From Weissella cibaria (GTDB lineage Bacteria; Bacillota; Bacilli; Lactobacillales; Lactobacillaceae): DNA of 64,000 nt. The DNA is taken from NCBI RefSeq assembly GCF_004521965.1, contig NZ_SDGK01000031.1:1-64000 (forward strand), in the 5' to 3' direction. This document shows positions 44,351 through 53,843 of this stretch, in pieces. Under the pieces are notes generated by a model, which saw only the letters and a list, made by a program, of their open reading frames with translations, was not told where the DNA came from and made no database searches. The translations under genes were made by a program, and so were the position numbers. Each line of letters opens with the position of its first letter. Positions within the stretch are counted from its first letter, which is position 1.

Positions 44351-45394
44351 TCAGAACGGCAAGTCATCGCTTGGGAAGGTTGTTGGCTTGTCGTTTTCAT
44401 TTGGGTTGAAAAATTGAGGAGCTTGGCCTTTTTGAAAGTAGCCTAGCTTATCAATTCGACGAATCAATTGATCGACTGCATCGACGTCACGATTTGCAAC
44501 ACGAGTAGAGTTGTAAAAGTCATACGGGTTGTATGGCGTGGTGATGATCAGTGTATCGATGTTCAACGGAACGTTTCGGTATCGACGTGGAGCAGACTTA
44601 TCCAGTTGCCACGGGTCAGTTAGACGAAGTAAATCGGCCCATGATATGTCATTAGGACGCAGTTCATTCAAGATGATATGCGATTGCCCTTGGTAATCTT
44701 GAAAGTAATCATTGGATGCACCGAGTTTCACGGAGTCCAAACCTTCAATCATCGCATCAGCCGTTAGCGATTTACCTGAACCTGCGCTTCCATATAACCA
44801 TATGAATTTCATCGGGACATCGGTATCGTGTGATTCTAACCAAAGTGAGTGCTTTTCTTCCAGGAACGTTTGGAAAACATCGTCAATCAATTTACGGTGC
44901 TTGGAATATTGAATAACCCCCAACTTGCGACGAAGTTCTGATTTTGAAATTGTTCCATCAGCTAATAGTTCCAAGTCTTCATTGAGTGCGTTCTTATCAA
45001 CGCCAGAACGAATTGATGAAATTTTTGCTGCGTAATCAAATGAGGCGGTTACATCATCTGGTGAGTAAAGTTTCTTTTTGGTTGCGTCTGCTGTCTCATG
45101 AATTAAATAGCTCCATGCGTTGTTAATTCGTTTGTCCCAAATTTCAACATAATTTGGTTCAACACCAAGTTCTTTAGCAATGGCCGTTACATGACGAGCA
45201 TTTTCAAATTGCATTACAAGATGAATGTGTGGCTCCACTAGTTCGCCATCCCTAGTGTCTTTGTCATGGATGATGTACGCGTAATTCTTCGTATTGAGTC
45301 GTTCCATAATGCTTGGAATATCGTCGATTTTAAACGGCAAGCATGCAATATGCTGCACTAGCATATGATTGCGGCTTTCTAATTTGTCAGCCAT
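44351..45394 (-). CDS. Replication initiator with HUH nuclease and superfamily 3 helicase domains
   Basis: A 347-residue protein. The N-terminal HUH endonuclease (Rep_2 type) has metal His pair H56-I-H58 (EPHIHLVMQF) and a probable nucleophile Tyr96 (WSYLIHETADATKK). A C-terminal helicase follows, with Walker A G202-SAGSGK-S209, Walker B HIILNE at about 239-244, and LIITTPYNPYDF in the motif C region. This HUH-SF3 layout is shared with CRESS-type Reps of Firmicutes plasmids and integrated elements. It could replicate the excised circle, or nick for transfer. A repeat-rich stretch immediately upstream is the likely origin. Confidence 0.85.
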   Translation of the reverse strand: MADKLESRNHMLVQHIACLPFKIDDIPSIMERLNTKNYAYIIHDKDTRDGELVEPHIHLVMQFENARHVTAIAKELGVEPNYVEIWDKRINNAWSYLIHETADATKKKLYSPDDVTASFDYAAKISSIRSGVDKNALNEDLELLADGTISKSELRRKLGVIQYSKHRKLIDDVFQTFLEEKHSLWLESHDTDVPMKFIWLYGSAGSGKSLTADAMIEGLDSVKLGASNDYFQDYQGQSHIILNELRPNDISWADLLRLTDPWQLDKSAPRRYRNVPLNIDTLIITTPYNPYDFYNSTRVANRDVDAVDQLIRRIDKLGYFQKGQAPQFFNPNENDKPTTFPSDDLPF

Positions 45395-45419
45395 TGAAAT
45401 ATCTCCTTTCGTTCAGGTG

Positions 45420-45501
45420 TGACACAGTTGACACATTTTTTAGCGATACAATAACAAGCCCAGTATCGCGTAATGGTAAGGGTTTAATGTGGGTTGACAC
45501 A
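45420..45501. other. Probable replication origin (iterons and hairpin)
   Basis: TGACACA occurs at 45420, 45429 and 45495. Between them is a perfect 7-bp inverted repeat GCGATAC / GTATCGC (45443-45469) with a 13-base loop that could expose the nick site. Position directly upstream of the HUH Rep gene fits a rolling-circle origin. Confidence 0.55.
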
Positions 45502-45517
45502 CTATGAATATTATTTT

Positions 45518-45563
45518 TTGCCAGCCATGCCTGCCCTTGCTGATGCAAGCAGGCAACTGGCAA
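45518..45563. repeat. Large imperfect hairpin
   Basis: TTGCCAG/CTGGCAA and inner GCCTGC/GCAGGC arms stack into one long stem. Neither strand has a proper T-run, so a single-strand origin or oriT-like structure is as likely as a terminator. Confidence 0.4.
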
Positions 45564-45566
45564 AGT

Positions 45567-46022
45567 TTAGTCATTTGTAATTAAGTAATATGAACCCTTA
45601 TTGATCGGTTGTGTAAACGATTCGCCGGGAAATTCGTTCTCCAAAAATTCACGGAAAACGGGTGATTCCAAACGTTCACGCACCATAGTCTTGACGGCAC
45701 CGTTAATAAAGAATGGAAAGATGCGATAAACTGGCACGATAATTGTGATATGTCCATTCTTAATTTTGATGCTTGCGCGGGAAACAACGTGGTTCACGTA
45801 CTGGTTTAGCGTTAGCATTGTCGTATCAGTACTTGCTGGTGCAAGTGATGACAATGTAGCGCGTAACTTCAAAGCTAAAACAACTTTACCGCCACGGAAG
45901 CCAGTAGCGTAGTAGATTAGTGAAGCGATGATTCCGATAGAAACAATTGACAATACGATAATCCACGCAAATGTGAAAATCACATCTAAGTGGTCACGTA
46001 CAAATTCCGGTGAAAGTGACAT
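45567..46022 (-). CDS. Membrane protein of unknown function, element-encoded
   Basis: A 151-residue protein. One to two hydrophobic segments at about 14-40 (VIFTFAWIIVLSIVSIGIIASLIYYATGF) are followed by a soluble domain of about 105 residues with ASIKIKNGHITIIVPVYRIF. I do not recognise a family. AGGAGG precedes the start and the FtsK-like gene lies 12 bp upstream, so they are co-transcribed. It may be a membrane partner of the ATPase. Confidence 0.65.
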   Translation of the reverse strand: MSLSPEFVRDHLDVIFTFAWIIVLSIVSIGIIASLIYYATGFRGGKVVLALKLRATLSSLAPASTDTTMLTLNQYVNHVVSRASIKIKNGHITIIVPVYRIFPFFINGAVKTMVRERLESPVFREFLENEFPGESFTQPINKGSYYLITND

Positions 46023-46034
46023 GATAGTGTCCTC

Positions 46035-47120
46035 CTATTGGTTAGTTGTAATGGTTGGCATTGCGACAGGTTCAACTCCGTAATGTTCACCATCATTAAT
46101 CGAAATGATGCCAGTTCCTCGTCCGCCAATTGGTAGAGGAAAACTTGAATCCATTTCAGGAAAAAGAAACTGTGCTGATTGCTTGTCAATGCGTCCTAGC
46201 AAAATGCGAACACCCATCTGTGAACGAACTTCAGTCGGTAACAACGATTGACGCGCTTCTTGCAAGCTGAGGGTCAAAAAAACGCCGCTCTCACGACCCA
46301 GCAAACTAATTTGAGTCAGCAAGCCGTGGAACTCATCAAGCAATGACTTTTTCAAACCGATAGCTAAGCTTGCCACTTCATCTATGACAATAAACCGCGG
46401 CTTAAGGCCTATAGAACGATAATCGGCCGATACTGTGTTTACATGCTGGTACAACTCAGATTGACGTCGAGTGATTTCACGAACAGCATCTGCTAACGTG
46501 GCATTAACACGAGGAAGAAAATCTTCAGGCCGATCTTCAGGTTGCGGAATGACTAAATTTACCCCATCGTGATTCTTGGCCCATCTTGCCCCGTTTGATA
46601 GCTTTGGGTCGATCAAAGTTATCGATGTAGTTCCAAAGCGCTCTGCATAAACTTCCAAGAGGTAATGTAAGGCTGTAGATTTGCCCGCACCAGAATTCCC
46701 GGTTAACGCTATTCCTGGAGATTTATTGAAATCAAAGTCGATGCCTTGCATGATTGGAATCCGATTTTTATCGTGACTGTTTGCCAAAATATCATCAACG
46801 GAACCGATTAGGCGCTTTGAACGTCCTTCCTTCCAAGGAAAGAATAATCCACGACTGACAGACAAATTTCCTTCTCGTGCCACCAGTTGCATACTTGCTG
46901 GGCGAATCAAGGTATAAGCTGGATATACTGCAGCAGCTACGATGTCGTAAATGCGAAAGTACAAATCAGTGTTCATGATCAACGAATTTGGATAGCGCAA
47001 TACAAAAATGAAGCCGTCATCGACGACTTCAATTGTGAACGACTGCTTGATTGTACTTTCATCAGCTGCAAGTGCTGCATTGAGCACCGTTGAAATAAAT
47101 GAACTGATGTCTGTTGCCAT
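46035..47120 (-). CDS. FtsK/SpoIIIE-like DNA-translocase ATPase
   Basis: A 361-residue ATPase. Walker A is GNSGAGKST (141-149), Walker B FIVIDEVASLA, and LLGRESGVFLTLSLQEARQ with MGVRILLGRID is the FtsK/TcpA family pattern. There are no membrane helices and no gamma domain. Comparable ATPases on integrative elements act as coupling proteins or in replication of the excised form. Start ATG 47120 lies right after the upstream stop, with AAGGAA overlapping it; the longer reading start would overlap that gene. Confidence 0.85.
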   Translation of the reverse strand: MATDISSFISTVLNAALAADESTIKQSFTIEVVDDGFIFVLRYPNSLIMNTDLYFRIYDIVAAAVYPAYTLIRPASMQLVAREGNLSVSRGLFFPWKEGRSKRLIGSVDDILANSHDKNRIPIMQGIDFDFNKSPGIALTGNSGAGKSTALHYLLEVYAERFGTTSITLIDPKLSNGARWAKNHDGVNLVIPQPEDRPEDFLPRVNATLADAVREITRRQSELYQHVNTVSADYRSIGLKPRFIVIDEVASLAIGLKKSLLDEFHGLLTQISLLGRESGVFLTLSLQEARQSLLPTEVRSQMGVRILLGRIDKQSAQFLFPEMDSSFPLPIGGRGTGIISINDGEHYGVEPVAMPTITTNQ

Positions 47121-47121
47121 G

Positions 47122-47448
47122 TTACTTTTCCTTGATGCCAGAAGCACGAATGTAGAGATTTCCGAATTGATTAACGTATGCTTCTCCATCGATTAATTCT
47201 ACTTTTGCCATATCAGTGAACTTTGGAAGTGTGTAGTCGGCTGGAAGCTTAAGAGGCATGATGCCAATTCCAGGGTAGTATAAGTCAACCTTGGTATTTG
47301 CAACTGTATCTTTGATTGGCTTCTTATCCTTGAATTCTGGTACAATTTGCAACTTACCATCGCCCAAAAGTAGCAAAGGTGTAACTGTGCTTAATTGTGA
47401 CTGTTCCAAGCGTTCCTTAGAATAGCCTTGAGTCATTCGAACTGCCAT
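47122..47448 (-). CDS. Small element-encoded protein of unknown function
   Basis: A 108-residue protein without membrane segments or known motifs; beta-rich pattern (VDLYYPGIGIMPLKLPADYTL and FGNLYIRASGIKEK). It is first in the minus-strand element operon and 1 bp from the FtsK-like gene. Position resembles the small early genes of ICE modules, but no homology is recognised. Confidence 0.6.
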   Translation of the reverse strand: MAVRMTQGYSKERLEQSQLSTVTPLLLLGDGKLQIVPEFKDKKPIKDTVANTKVDLYYPGIGIMPLKLPADYTLPKFTDMAKVELIDGEAYVNQFGNLYIRASGIKEK

Positions 47449-47608
47449 GAGCGGTCCTCCTTGAGCAGTAGGATGCTAGCCCAAAATTTTAATTGGTTAA
47501 TGATTAACCATGAATTAATAGTAACATTTTTTTATATGAGTTTGTTACGTGAAAATACTTGATTGCCAACTTTTAAACTCGTATAATTATAAAAAGGAGT
47601 ATAAAGCG

Positions 47609-48466
47609 ATGGATGTAAATAAGTTATACCAGCATGTCGCTGATAAAGTAAAAAGGCGACGCAAAGAACTAGGATTAACACAGAAAGAACTGGCAGAGCG
47701 GCTTCAACTAATGGGGAGTGGAATGCAGCAACCAGTAATAAGTAATATTGAGAACGCAAAAACAGATTCTGACCGAACTCCGAATTTACTGTCTTATACT
47801 AATGCAGAAGACCTTGCTAAGGTTTTGGAATTTGAAGATGCAGATGAGATTCTTTGGGGAAATGCTAATGATGAAAAATTTTTGTCAGGGCAAAACTGGA
47901 CGCAACGAGAATTACTAATTTCAAATTTTTTCGATAGCATGATTCGGGACCCGCGTTTGCGCAAAGATGCAAATGCATTGCTAGTCGAATATGTACCTTT
48001 TGCTGTGGAATTAGCAAATCAGACGAATCCGTTACGTTTTGAAACCCGAGATTTGTCAATAAAATCAAATACGTACGAGTCAGCAATTCATTGGGTATAC
48101 TATTCATTCCTGAGGTTCGACTTTCAGGAGCTATTTGAGGAACGGTTTACCAATAATGAGTTGGGATACAATCGTATTGCCGACCGGTTAGAGACCTTTA
48201 AACTGAATGAGTTCAAGAAATTTTTGACCGAACATAAAGCAGCAGATGATTCAGTCGGTATGGTAGTATTTCGACAAATTGCGGCAGTACGGAAACGGCA
48301 AAATCGTCTTGAAATAGATGAGGTTCTAACCGATAGTGCCGTAAGAATGTTTGAGGGCGAAAATGAAGTTGTTTCTTTCGAATTTAATCGAAAAATTCTA
48401 AATCTAATTGAAATCTTTGCAGATGAAGCTTTTAAATTGCAACAAGAACGAGGTAGGGGTCAGTAA
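47609..48466 (+). CDS. XRE-family regulator of the element
   Basis: A 285-residue protein with an N-terminal Cro/CI-type helix-turn-helix (VKRRRKELGLTQKELAERLQ; QQPVISNIENAKTD) and a long C-terminal domain of unknown type. ATG 47609 follows AAGGAG. It is divergent from the int-to-47448 operon and sits before the cargo, the usual place for the master repressor controlling excision. No metallopeptidase ImmA is next to it, so the induction signal is unclear. Confidence 0.85.
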   Translation: MDVNKLYQHVADKVKRRRKELGLTQKELAERLQLMGSGMQQPVISNIENAKTDSDRTPNLLSYTNAEDLAKVLEFEDADEILWGNANDEKFLSGQNWTQRELLISNFFDSMIRDPRLRKDANALLVEYVPFAVELANQTNPLRFETRDLSIKSNTYESAIHWVYYSFLRFDFQELFEERFTNNELGYNRIADRLETFKLNEFKKFLTEHKAADDSVGMVVFRQIAAVRKRQNRLEIDEVLTDSAVRMFEGENEVVSFEFNRKILNLIEIFADEAFKLQQERGRGQ

Positions 48467-48486
48467 CTCGCCTACCGCGGGTGAAC

Positions 48487-48534
48487 ACAAAAATACCCAG
48501 TAGCAAAAAAGACTTGCTACTGGGTATTTTTGTG
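48487..48534 (+). terminator. Terminator of the element regulator
   Basis: ACAAAAATACCCAGTAGCA and TGCTACTGGGTATTTTTGT form a very stable hairpin with T-run. It isolates the restriction gene. Confidence 0.9.
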
Positions 48535-48623
48535 CAGGCATGAAGTAATGTAGCCGTTCACAAACTCGGATTGTTTTTGCTGTATAATCGAATTATGACA
48601 AATGTTTAAAGGGAGTAGTAGCT

Positions 48624-51600
48624 ATGGTGAATGCATTTGATGATCTCGTTCAAAATGCCAATGAAAATATTCATGAGCAACGTGACCGGGGTACATGGTT
48701 TGAACGAATGGTCGTTGCTTACCTAAAAAACGAGCCACTTCAGAAGGCGACATATAGCGATGTATGGATGTTGTCGGATATTCCTGATGAATATGGTATT
48801 TCAAAGCAAGACAAGGGAATTGATATTGTAGCGAAAGATGCAGTAACCGGCGAGTTAACTGCGGTCCAAGCTAAATTTAAAAAGGATAAGATTGAAAAGA
48901 GTACGATTGATTCATTTTTGAATCAGTCACAGTTGGCTGTATTTTCCAAAGGGCTAATTGTTTCAACCGTTGACAATTGGAGTAAAAATGCCGAAGAAGC
49001 ATTGGACGGTCTTCGCAACCCAGTTACACGTATTGGATTGTCAGAATTGCGAAACAGTGAAATTGATTGGACAAAATACAAGTTCGAATCTCCTGAGACA
49101 GTCGAATTGAAAAAGAAAAAGACTCTTCGCCCACATCAACAGGGAGCATTAGATGCAGTGCTCAAGGGGTTGGAAGACGCTGATCGTGGTCAATTAATTA
49201 TGGCGCCTGGTACTGGTAAGACATTTACTTCATTGAAGATTACGGAGGCGTTGGCAAAGAAGTCAGGAAACAAGCCGTTTAACGTACTTTATTTGGTCCC
49301 TTCGATTCAACTTCTCTCACAAACGTTGAAGGCATGGAATTCAGATACAGAAATGCTAATGCACTCCTTTGCGGTTACGTCTGACCGAAAGGCAACGAAA
49401 GTTAAGAAGGATGAGTCTAACGCTGACATTTCTGCGCGCGATTTGGGATATCCGGCCACGACTGATCCGATGAAGTTAGTTGATAATTATAAACAAGCAC
49501 TATCTCAATCACCACAACGTGATTTGATGGTTGTTTTTTCAACGTACCAATCAATTGATGTTATCGGGCGCGCTCAAGATTTTGACTTGCCGGAATTTGA
49601 TTTGATTATTGCTGATGAAGCTCACCGAACAACTGGAAGCCATTTGATGAATGACGATGAATCAGTGTTTACAAAGGTTCACAGTAATGAAAACGTCCGA
49701 GGAAAGAAGAGATTGTATCAAACTGCCACACCAAAGATTTATGGACCAGCAGCTAAGCAAAAAGCGGATGAAAACAGTATTGTCTTGGCAGCAATGGATG
49801 ATGTAACTCTTTACGGTGAAAAGTTCTACACCTACAGCTTCGGGGATGCTATTACTGATCGCGTTCTAACGGACTACAAGGTAGTAGTGCTAGGTGTTGA
49901 TGAAGCAGCAGTGTCACGTACAATGCAGAGCGTTATGAAAGATGCCGAGACTGGTGAACTTAAGCTCGATGACGTTACGAAGATTATCGGTGTTTGGAAC
50001 GGTATGGTGAAACGCCAGTCTTTCACTGACGCAGTTGATGGATTGCCAATGCGTCGAGCTATTTCATTTATCGATACAATTGATCACTCAAAAAATATTA
50101 TTGCTCCAATGTTTGAGCGCGTTGTTAACCAGTATTTGGGTGGTGACGGTGTTGCCGACTCTATGTACCGCGTAAAGGTTAAGCACGTCGATGGATCTAT
50201 GAACGCGCTTCAAAAGAATGACGCCTTAGACTGGTTGAAGAGCGACATTCCAGACGATAAGAACGAAGCTCGAATTCTGTCTAATGTTCGATTCTTGACA
50301 GAAGGAATCGACGTGCCCAACCTAGATGCCGTAATCTTCATGTCACCAAAGAAGTCACAAGTTGATATTGTGCAAGCTGTCGGTCGAATTATGCGTAAGT
50401 TCGATACCAAGGAATATGGTTATATCTTGTTACCGGTAGGTATTCCAGCGGATACAACACCTGAGAATGTGCTGAATGATAACAAAGCATATAAGCAAAT
50501 TTGGCAAGTTCTAAATGCTTTGCGTTCGATGGATGGTCGTTTTGATGCGATGATAAACAAGATTGACCTAAATAAGAATAAGCCTAAGAATGTACAATTG
50601 ATTGGTGTAGGAGGTGCACCAGAAGATGAACGCCCATTTGGTGGTGAAGGTGTTGTGCCTAAACCAGCAGATGAACAGTTGTCTTTGAATTTGGAGACAT
50701 TTGAAGAAGTTGAAAATGCCATCTACGGGAAAATTGTCCAGAAGGTAGGAGACCGTCGCTACTGGGAACAGTGGAGCGGTGATGTCGCAAAAATTGCTCG
50801 ACAGCACATGACTCGTATCAGAGTGATGATTGAAGATGAAAATTCTGAACCGGCTATTGCCTTCGAAAAATTCTTAAAAGAAATTCGCTATGAATTGAAT
50901 TCAGGAATTACCAAAGATTCAGCTATCGAAATGTTGGCGCAGCATATGATTACAAAACCGGTTTTCGATGCATTGTTTGAGTCTTATTCATTTATTAAAA
51001 CTAACCCTGTTTCTCAAGTTATGGAAGATATCATCCAGGTACTGGAGCGAAATAAGTTTGAAGAAGAACAAGAATCACTGGATGGGTTTTATGCAAGTGT
51101 AGCTCAACGCGCTAAGGGGATTGATAACGCTGAAGGCAAGCAGACTGTAATTAAGGAACTGTATGAGAAATTTTTCCAAACGGCCTTTAAAGATACAACA
51201 GATCGATTGGGAATTGTATTTACACCTGTCGAAATTGTTGATTTTATTGTGAAGTCAGTGGATCAAGTTTTGGATAGACATTTTGGTAAAGGATTATCAG
51301 ATGAAGGAGTACATATTCTGGATCCATTTACAGGAACAGGGACATTTGTCACTAGAACACTGCAGTATCTTGAGCAGCAGATGAATGAAGGAAAAATCAG
51401 TTTTACTGATGTGTTGAGAAAATACACTCAGGAACTACACGCAAATGAAATAGTGCTGTTAAGTTACTATATTGCTGCGATCAATATTGAAGCCGTATTT
51501 GATGATATCAGCGGAGACGATAGAGGGTATGAACAATTTCCTGGTATTGTTTTGACAGATACATTTGATACAACCGAACACAAAGATGATTTCTTGACAG

Positions 51601-53342
51601 ATATGCTTGGTGAAAATAATGCTCGCTTGAAATCTCAACAGGAGAATCCAATTTTTGCGATTATTGGTAATCCACCATACTCAATTGGACAAGAAAATGT
51701 TAACGAGGACAACGCGAATATCGAGTACCCAAAACTTGAGGAAAGTATTGCAAACACGTATGCGAAATATACAGATTCTGACTTGAAAAAGGGACTCTAT
51801 GATACGTACATTAAAGCTTTCCGTTGGGCTACTGACAGAATTGGAAGTCAAGGTGTTATTGGATTTGTTACAAACGGTTCATTTATTGATACCAAGTCTA
51901 CGGCCGGATTCCGTAAAGTTCTTAATGATGAATTTAATTACTTATATATCTTTAATCTACGTGGAAACCAACGAACTGGAGGAGAAATGTCTCGCAGAGA
52001 AGGTGGAAAGGTATTTGACTCTGGAAGTAGAGCACCAATCGCCATAAGTATTCTTGTCAAAGACGGGTCGGATAATCACGTTATTAAGTACCACGACATT
52101 GGGGATTATCTCAGTCGTCTTGAAAAATTAGACATTATTAAAAATTTTGCTGGCGTTGACGATATAGATTGGGTGACTATTACTCCTGATGAGAATAATG
52201 ATTGGATTAATTTGCGAGATGCAAATTATCAAAATTACCCAAGCCTGTTCAGCAAAACTGAAACTTCATTGTATGAATCTCAATACACTGGAATTTATAC
52301 AGCTCGTGATAACTGGGTGTCAAACTTTAGTAAAAAGCAGGTTAATAAGAACGTTACCACATTGATTGATAATTATAATTCTGAGATTGATCGACTAACT
52401 AATGTGTTAGATGCCAATGATCGAATGACCCAAAAAAATAATAATGATAGTTTTGTGAGCTGGTCGACGGGACTGAATTCAAAATTTAAAAAAGGACAAA
52501 GACTAAGTCCTGAAACTGGAAAGTATATTCAATGGATGTACAGGCCGTTTGTTAAGAAGTGGTTGTATTGGGACGATTTCTTGAATGAGCGACCAAGTTC
52601 ATACAGAGGCCTTTCTGACATTATGGGAACGGTTCTTTATATGCAAGGTTCAGGAGCTAATAAAGATTTTTCTGTTCTGGCAACGAATCTTGTACCTAGT
52701 CTCCAGTTAGTGCAAAATGGTAAAGGTTTTCCACAAAATGTTGGCAAGGATGCTATGGGCATGTTGTCTAACTTGAATGAGGTTACGTTGGAACAAATTG
52801 GTATGGCCTCAGAAGAGGATGCAATAGCGTACGTCTATGCATTATTGCATCATCCGGATTTTTTGCAGAAGTACGCTAGTGACTTAAAGAAAGATTATCC
52901 ACGAATTCCGAAAGTGGAACAGCAAGTTCAATTTATTGAAATTGGGAAAAAGTTATTAGGGCTACATTTGCAGTACGAGGACGTACCGTTAAATTCTGAT
53001 GTAGAAATAGTTTTGAAAAAGGATAATCCTTCTTATTCTGTAATTTCAATGAAGCCGCAAAAAACGACAGGAATGGATACAATCCACTTTAACGCGGATA
53101 TTGACATTAGAAACATCCCAGATGTTGCATGGGAATATGTTGTGAATGGTAAGCCGGCAATTCAATGGATAATTGAACAATATCAGGTTGGTACTGATTC
53201 TGCTACAGGAATAGTGGATGATCCGAACCAATATAGTGACGATGAAAAATACGTATTTAACTTGTTGCTTCGAATAATAGAGCTAGCAAAGCAGACTCAA
53301 GAGTTGGTGAAGTCACTTCCAGCCTTGAGAATATTGAATTAA
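48624..53342 (+). CDS. Type ISP restriction-modification enzyme (LlaGI/LlaBIII family)
   Basis: A 1572-residue single-chain restriction, translocase and methyltransferase enzyme. Order: Mrr-like nuclease (GID67 ... Q82-A-K84), RecA-type helicase with Walker A MAPGTGKT (193-200) and DEAH box (331-334), ending in QAVGRIMRKF; gamma-type N6-adenine methyltransferase with DPFTGTGTF (900-908) and NPPY (1016-1019); C-terminal target recognition domain from about 1150. Length matches Type ISP enzymes from lactococcal plasmids. All motifs appear intact, so it should methylate its own DNA and cut unmodified phage or plasmid DNA. The N-terminal half uses host-like codons; from about residue 820 on the DNA is more AT-rich with more AGA codons. 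Confidence 0.95.
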   Translation: MVNAFDDLVQNANENIHEQRDRGTWFERMVVAYLKNEPLQKATYSDVWMLSDIPDEYGISKQDKGIDIVAKDAVTGELTAVQAKFKKDKIEKSTIDSFLNQSQLAVFSKGLIVSTVDNWSKNAEEALDGLRNPVTRIGLSELRNSEIDWTKYKFESPETVELKKKKTLRPHQQGALDAVLKGLEDADRGQLIMAPGTGKTFTSLKITEALAKKSGNKPFNVLYLVPSIQLLSQTLKAWNSDTEMLMHSFAVTSDRKATKVKKDESNADISARDLGYPATTDPMKLVDNYKQALSQSPQRDLMVVFSTYQSIDVIGRAQDFDLPEFDLIIADEAHRTTGSHLMNDDESVFTKVHSNENVRGKKRLYQTATPKIYGPAAKQKADENSIVLAAMDDVTLYGEKFYTYSFGDAITDRVLTDYKVVVLGVDEAAVSRTMQSVMKDAETGELKLDDVTKIIGVWNGMVKRQSFTDAVDGLPMRRAISFIDTIDHSKNIIAPMFERVVNQYLGGDGVADSMYRVKVKHVDGSMNALQKNDALDWLKSDIPDDKNEARILSNVRFLTEGIDVPNLDAVIFMSPKKSQVDIVQAVGRIMRKFDTKEYGYILLPVGIPADTTPENVLNDNKAYKQIWQVLNALRSMDGRFDAMINKIDLNKNKPKNVQLIGVGGAPEDERPFGGEGVVPKPADEQLSLNLETFEEVENAIYGKIVQKVGDRRYWEQWSGDVAKIARQHMTRIRVMIEDENSEPAIAFEKFLKEIRYELNSGITKDSAIEMLAQHMITKPVFDALFESYSFIKTNPVSQVMEDIIQVLERNKFEEEQESLDGFYASVAQRAKGIDNAEGKQTVIKELYEKFFQTAFKDTTDRLGIVFTPVEIVDFIVKSVDQVLDRHFGKGLSDEGVHILDPFTGTGTFVTRTLQYLEQQMNEGKISFTDVLRKYTQELHANEIVLLSYYIAAINIEAVFDDISGDDRGYEQFPGIVLTDTFDTTEHKDDFLTDMLGENNARLKSQQENPIFAIIGNPPYSIGQENVNEDNANIEYPKLEESIANTYAKYTDSDLKKGLYDTYIKAFRWATDRIGSQGVIGFVTNGSFIDTKSTAGFRKVLNDEFNYLYIFNLRGNQRTGGEMSRREGGKVFDSGSRAPIAISILVKDGSDNHVIKYHDIGDYLSRLEKLDIIKNFAGVDDIDWVTITPDENNDWINLRDANYQNYPSLFSKTETSLYESQYTGIYTARDNWVSNFSKKQVNKNVTTLIDNYNSEIDRLTNVLDANDRMTQKNNNDSFVSWSTGLNSKFKKGQRLSPETGKYIQWMYRPFVKKWLYWDDFLNERPSSYRGLSDIMGTVLYMQGSGANKDFSVLATNLVPSLQLVQNGKGFPQNVGKDAMGMLSNLNEVTLEQIGMASEEDAIAYVYALLHHPDFLQKYASDLKKDYPRIPKVEQQVQFIEIGKKLLGLHLQYEDVPLNSDVEIVLKKDNPSYSVISMKPQKTTGMDTIHFNADIDIRNIPDVAWEYVVNGKPAIQWIIEQYQVGTDSATGIVDDPNQYSDDEKYVFNLLLRIIELAKQTQELVKSLPALRILN

Positions 53343-53402
53343 ACAGAAAAATTGACAACTTGGTAATTTAGCTAATGACAAAAGTGTTGTGAGGTAGATA
53401 GG

Positions 53403-53843
53403 TTGAATGAAAATGATTTTTTTAACGGCCAAATCAAAAGTGACAAAGGATCAACTACACTGACAGAAAATACACCTGTATTGAAGCCGCAGTCTTATCA
53501 GAATGATTATTATTTGTATATTCGAAATTCGGAGATCAAGAAAATTAGAGAACGGTCCGAAGCAGTGAAAAATAAGAAAGGGCTTAATTGGCATGGTATT
53601 TTGGGAACTTTGTCAGGTGCTTTCTTTGGTGCATATGCTGGGTACGCATTTTCAATTGGGAAATTAGTTTCTGATGATACTATAATGAGTCAAATTGGGA
53701 CTGTAGGCATGCTTGTTGGTTGGGTGGCTACAATGGTTGGTTGGTTTTTTACAAACAATAATGAAATTGCCGATTCTAAAGCATTTGCAGAATTTGTGTT
53801 AGATACGTTAATTGAGGAGGGACAGCAAAATGAACTTAAATAG
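53403..53843 (+). CDS. Two-helix membrane protein coupled to the protease
   Basis: A 146-residue protein that likely starts at TTG 53403 after GAGG. A charged N-terminal part of about 65 residues (EIKKIRERSEAVKNKKG) is followed by two hydrophobic helices (ILGTLSGAFFGAYAGYAF; IGTVGMLVGWVATMVGWFF) and a short acidic tail. No family recognised. It lies 60 bp after the Type ISP gene and overlaps the protease start by 14 bp, so the pair is probably one functional unit. Confidence 0.7.
   Translation: MNENDFFNGQIKSDKGSTTLTENTPVLKPQSYQNDYYLYIRNSEIKKIRERSEAVKNKKGLNWHGILGTLSGAFFGAYAGYAFSIGKLVSDDTIMSQIGTVGMLVGWVATMVGWFFTNNNEIADSKAFAEFVLDTLIEEGQQNELK

Noticed and set aside
45518-45563. Hairpin as terminator of the element's minus-strand operon
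   Set aside because: After the stem the minus strand has an A-run, not a U-run, so termination is doubtful; kept only as a structure.
53342-53402. TTGACA-like promoter (attgacaact) before the membrane/protease pair
   Set aside because: A good -35 string is present after the Type ISP stop, but no -10 box at the right distance was convincing, so a separate promoter is not claimed.
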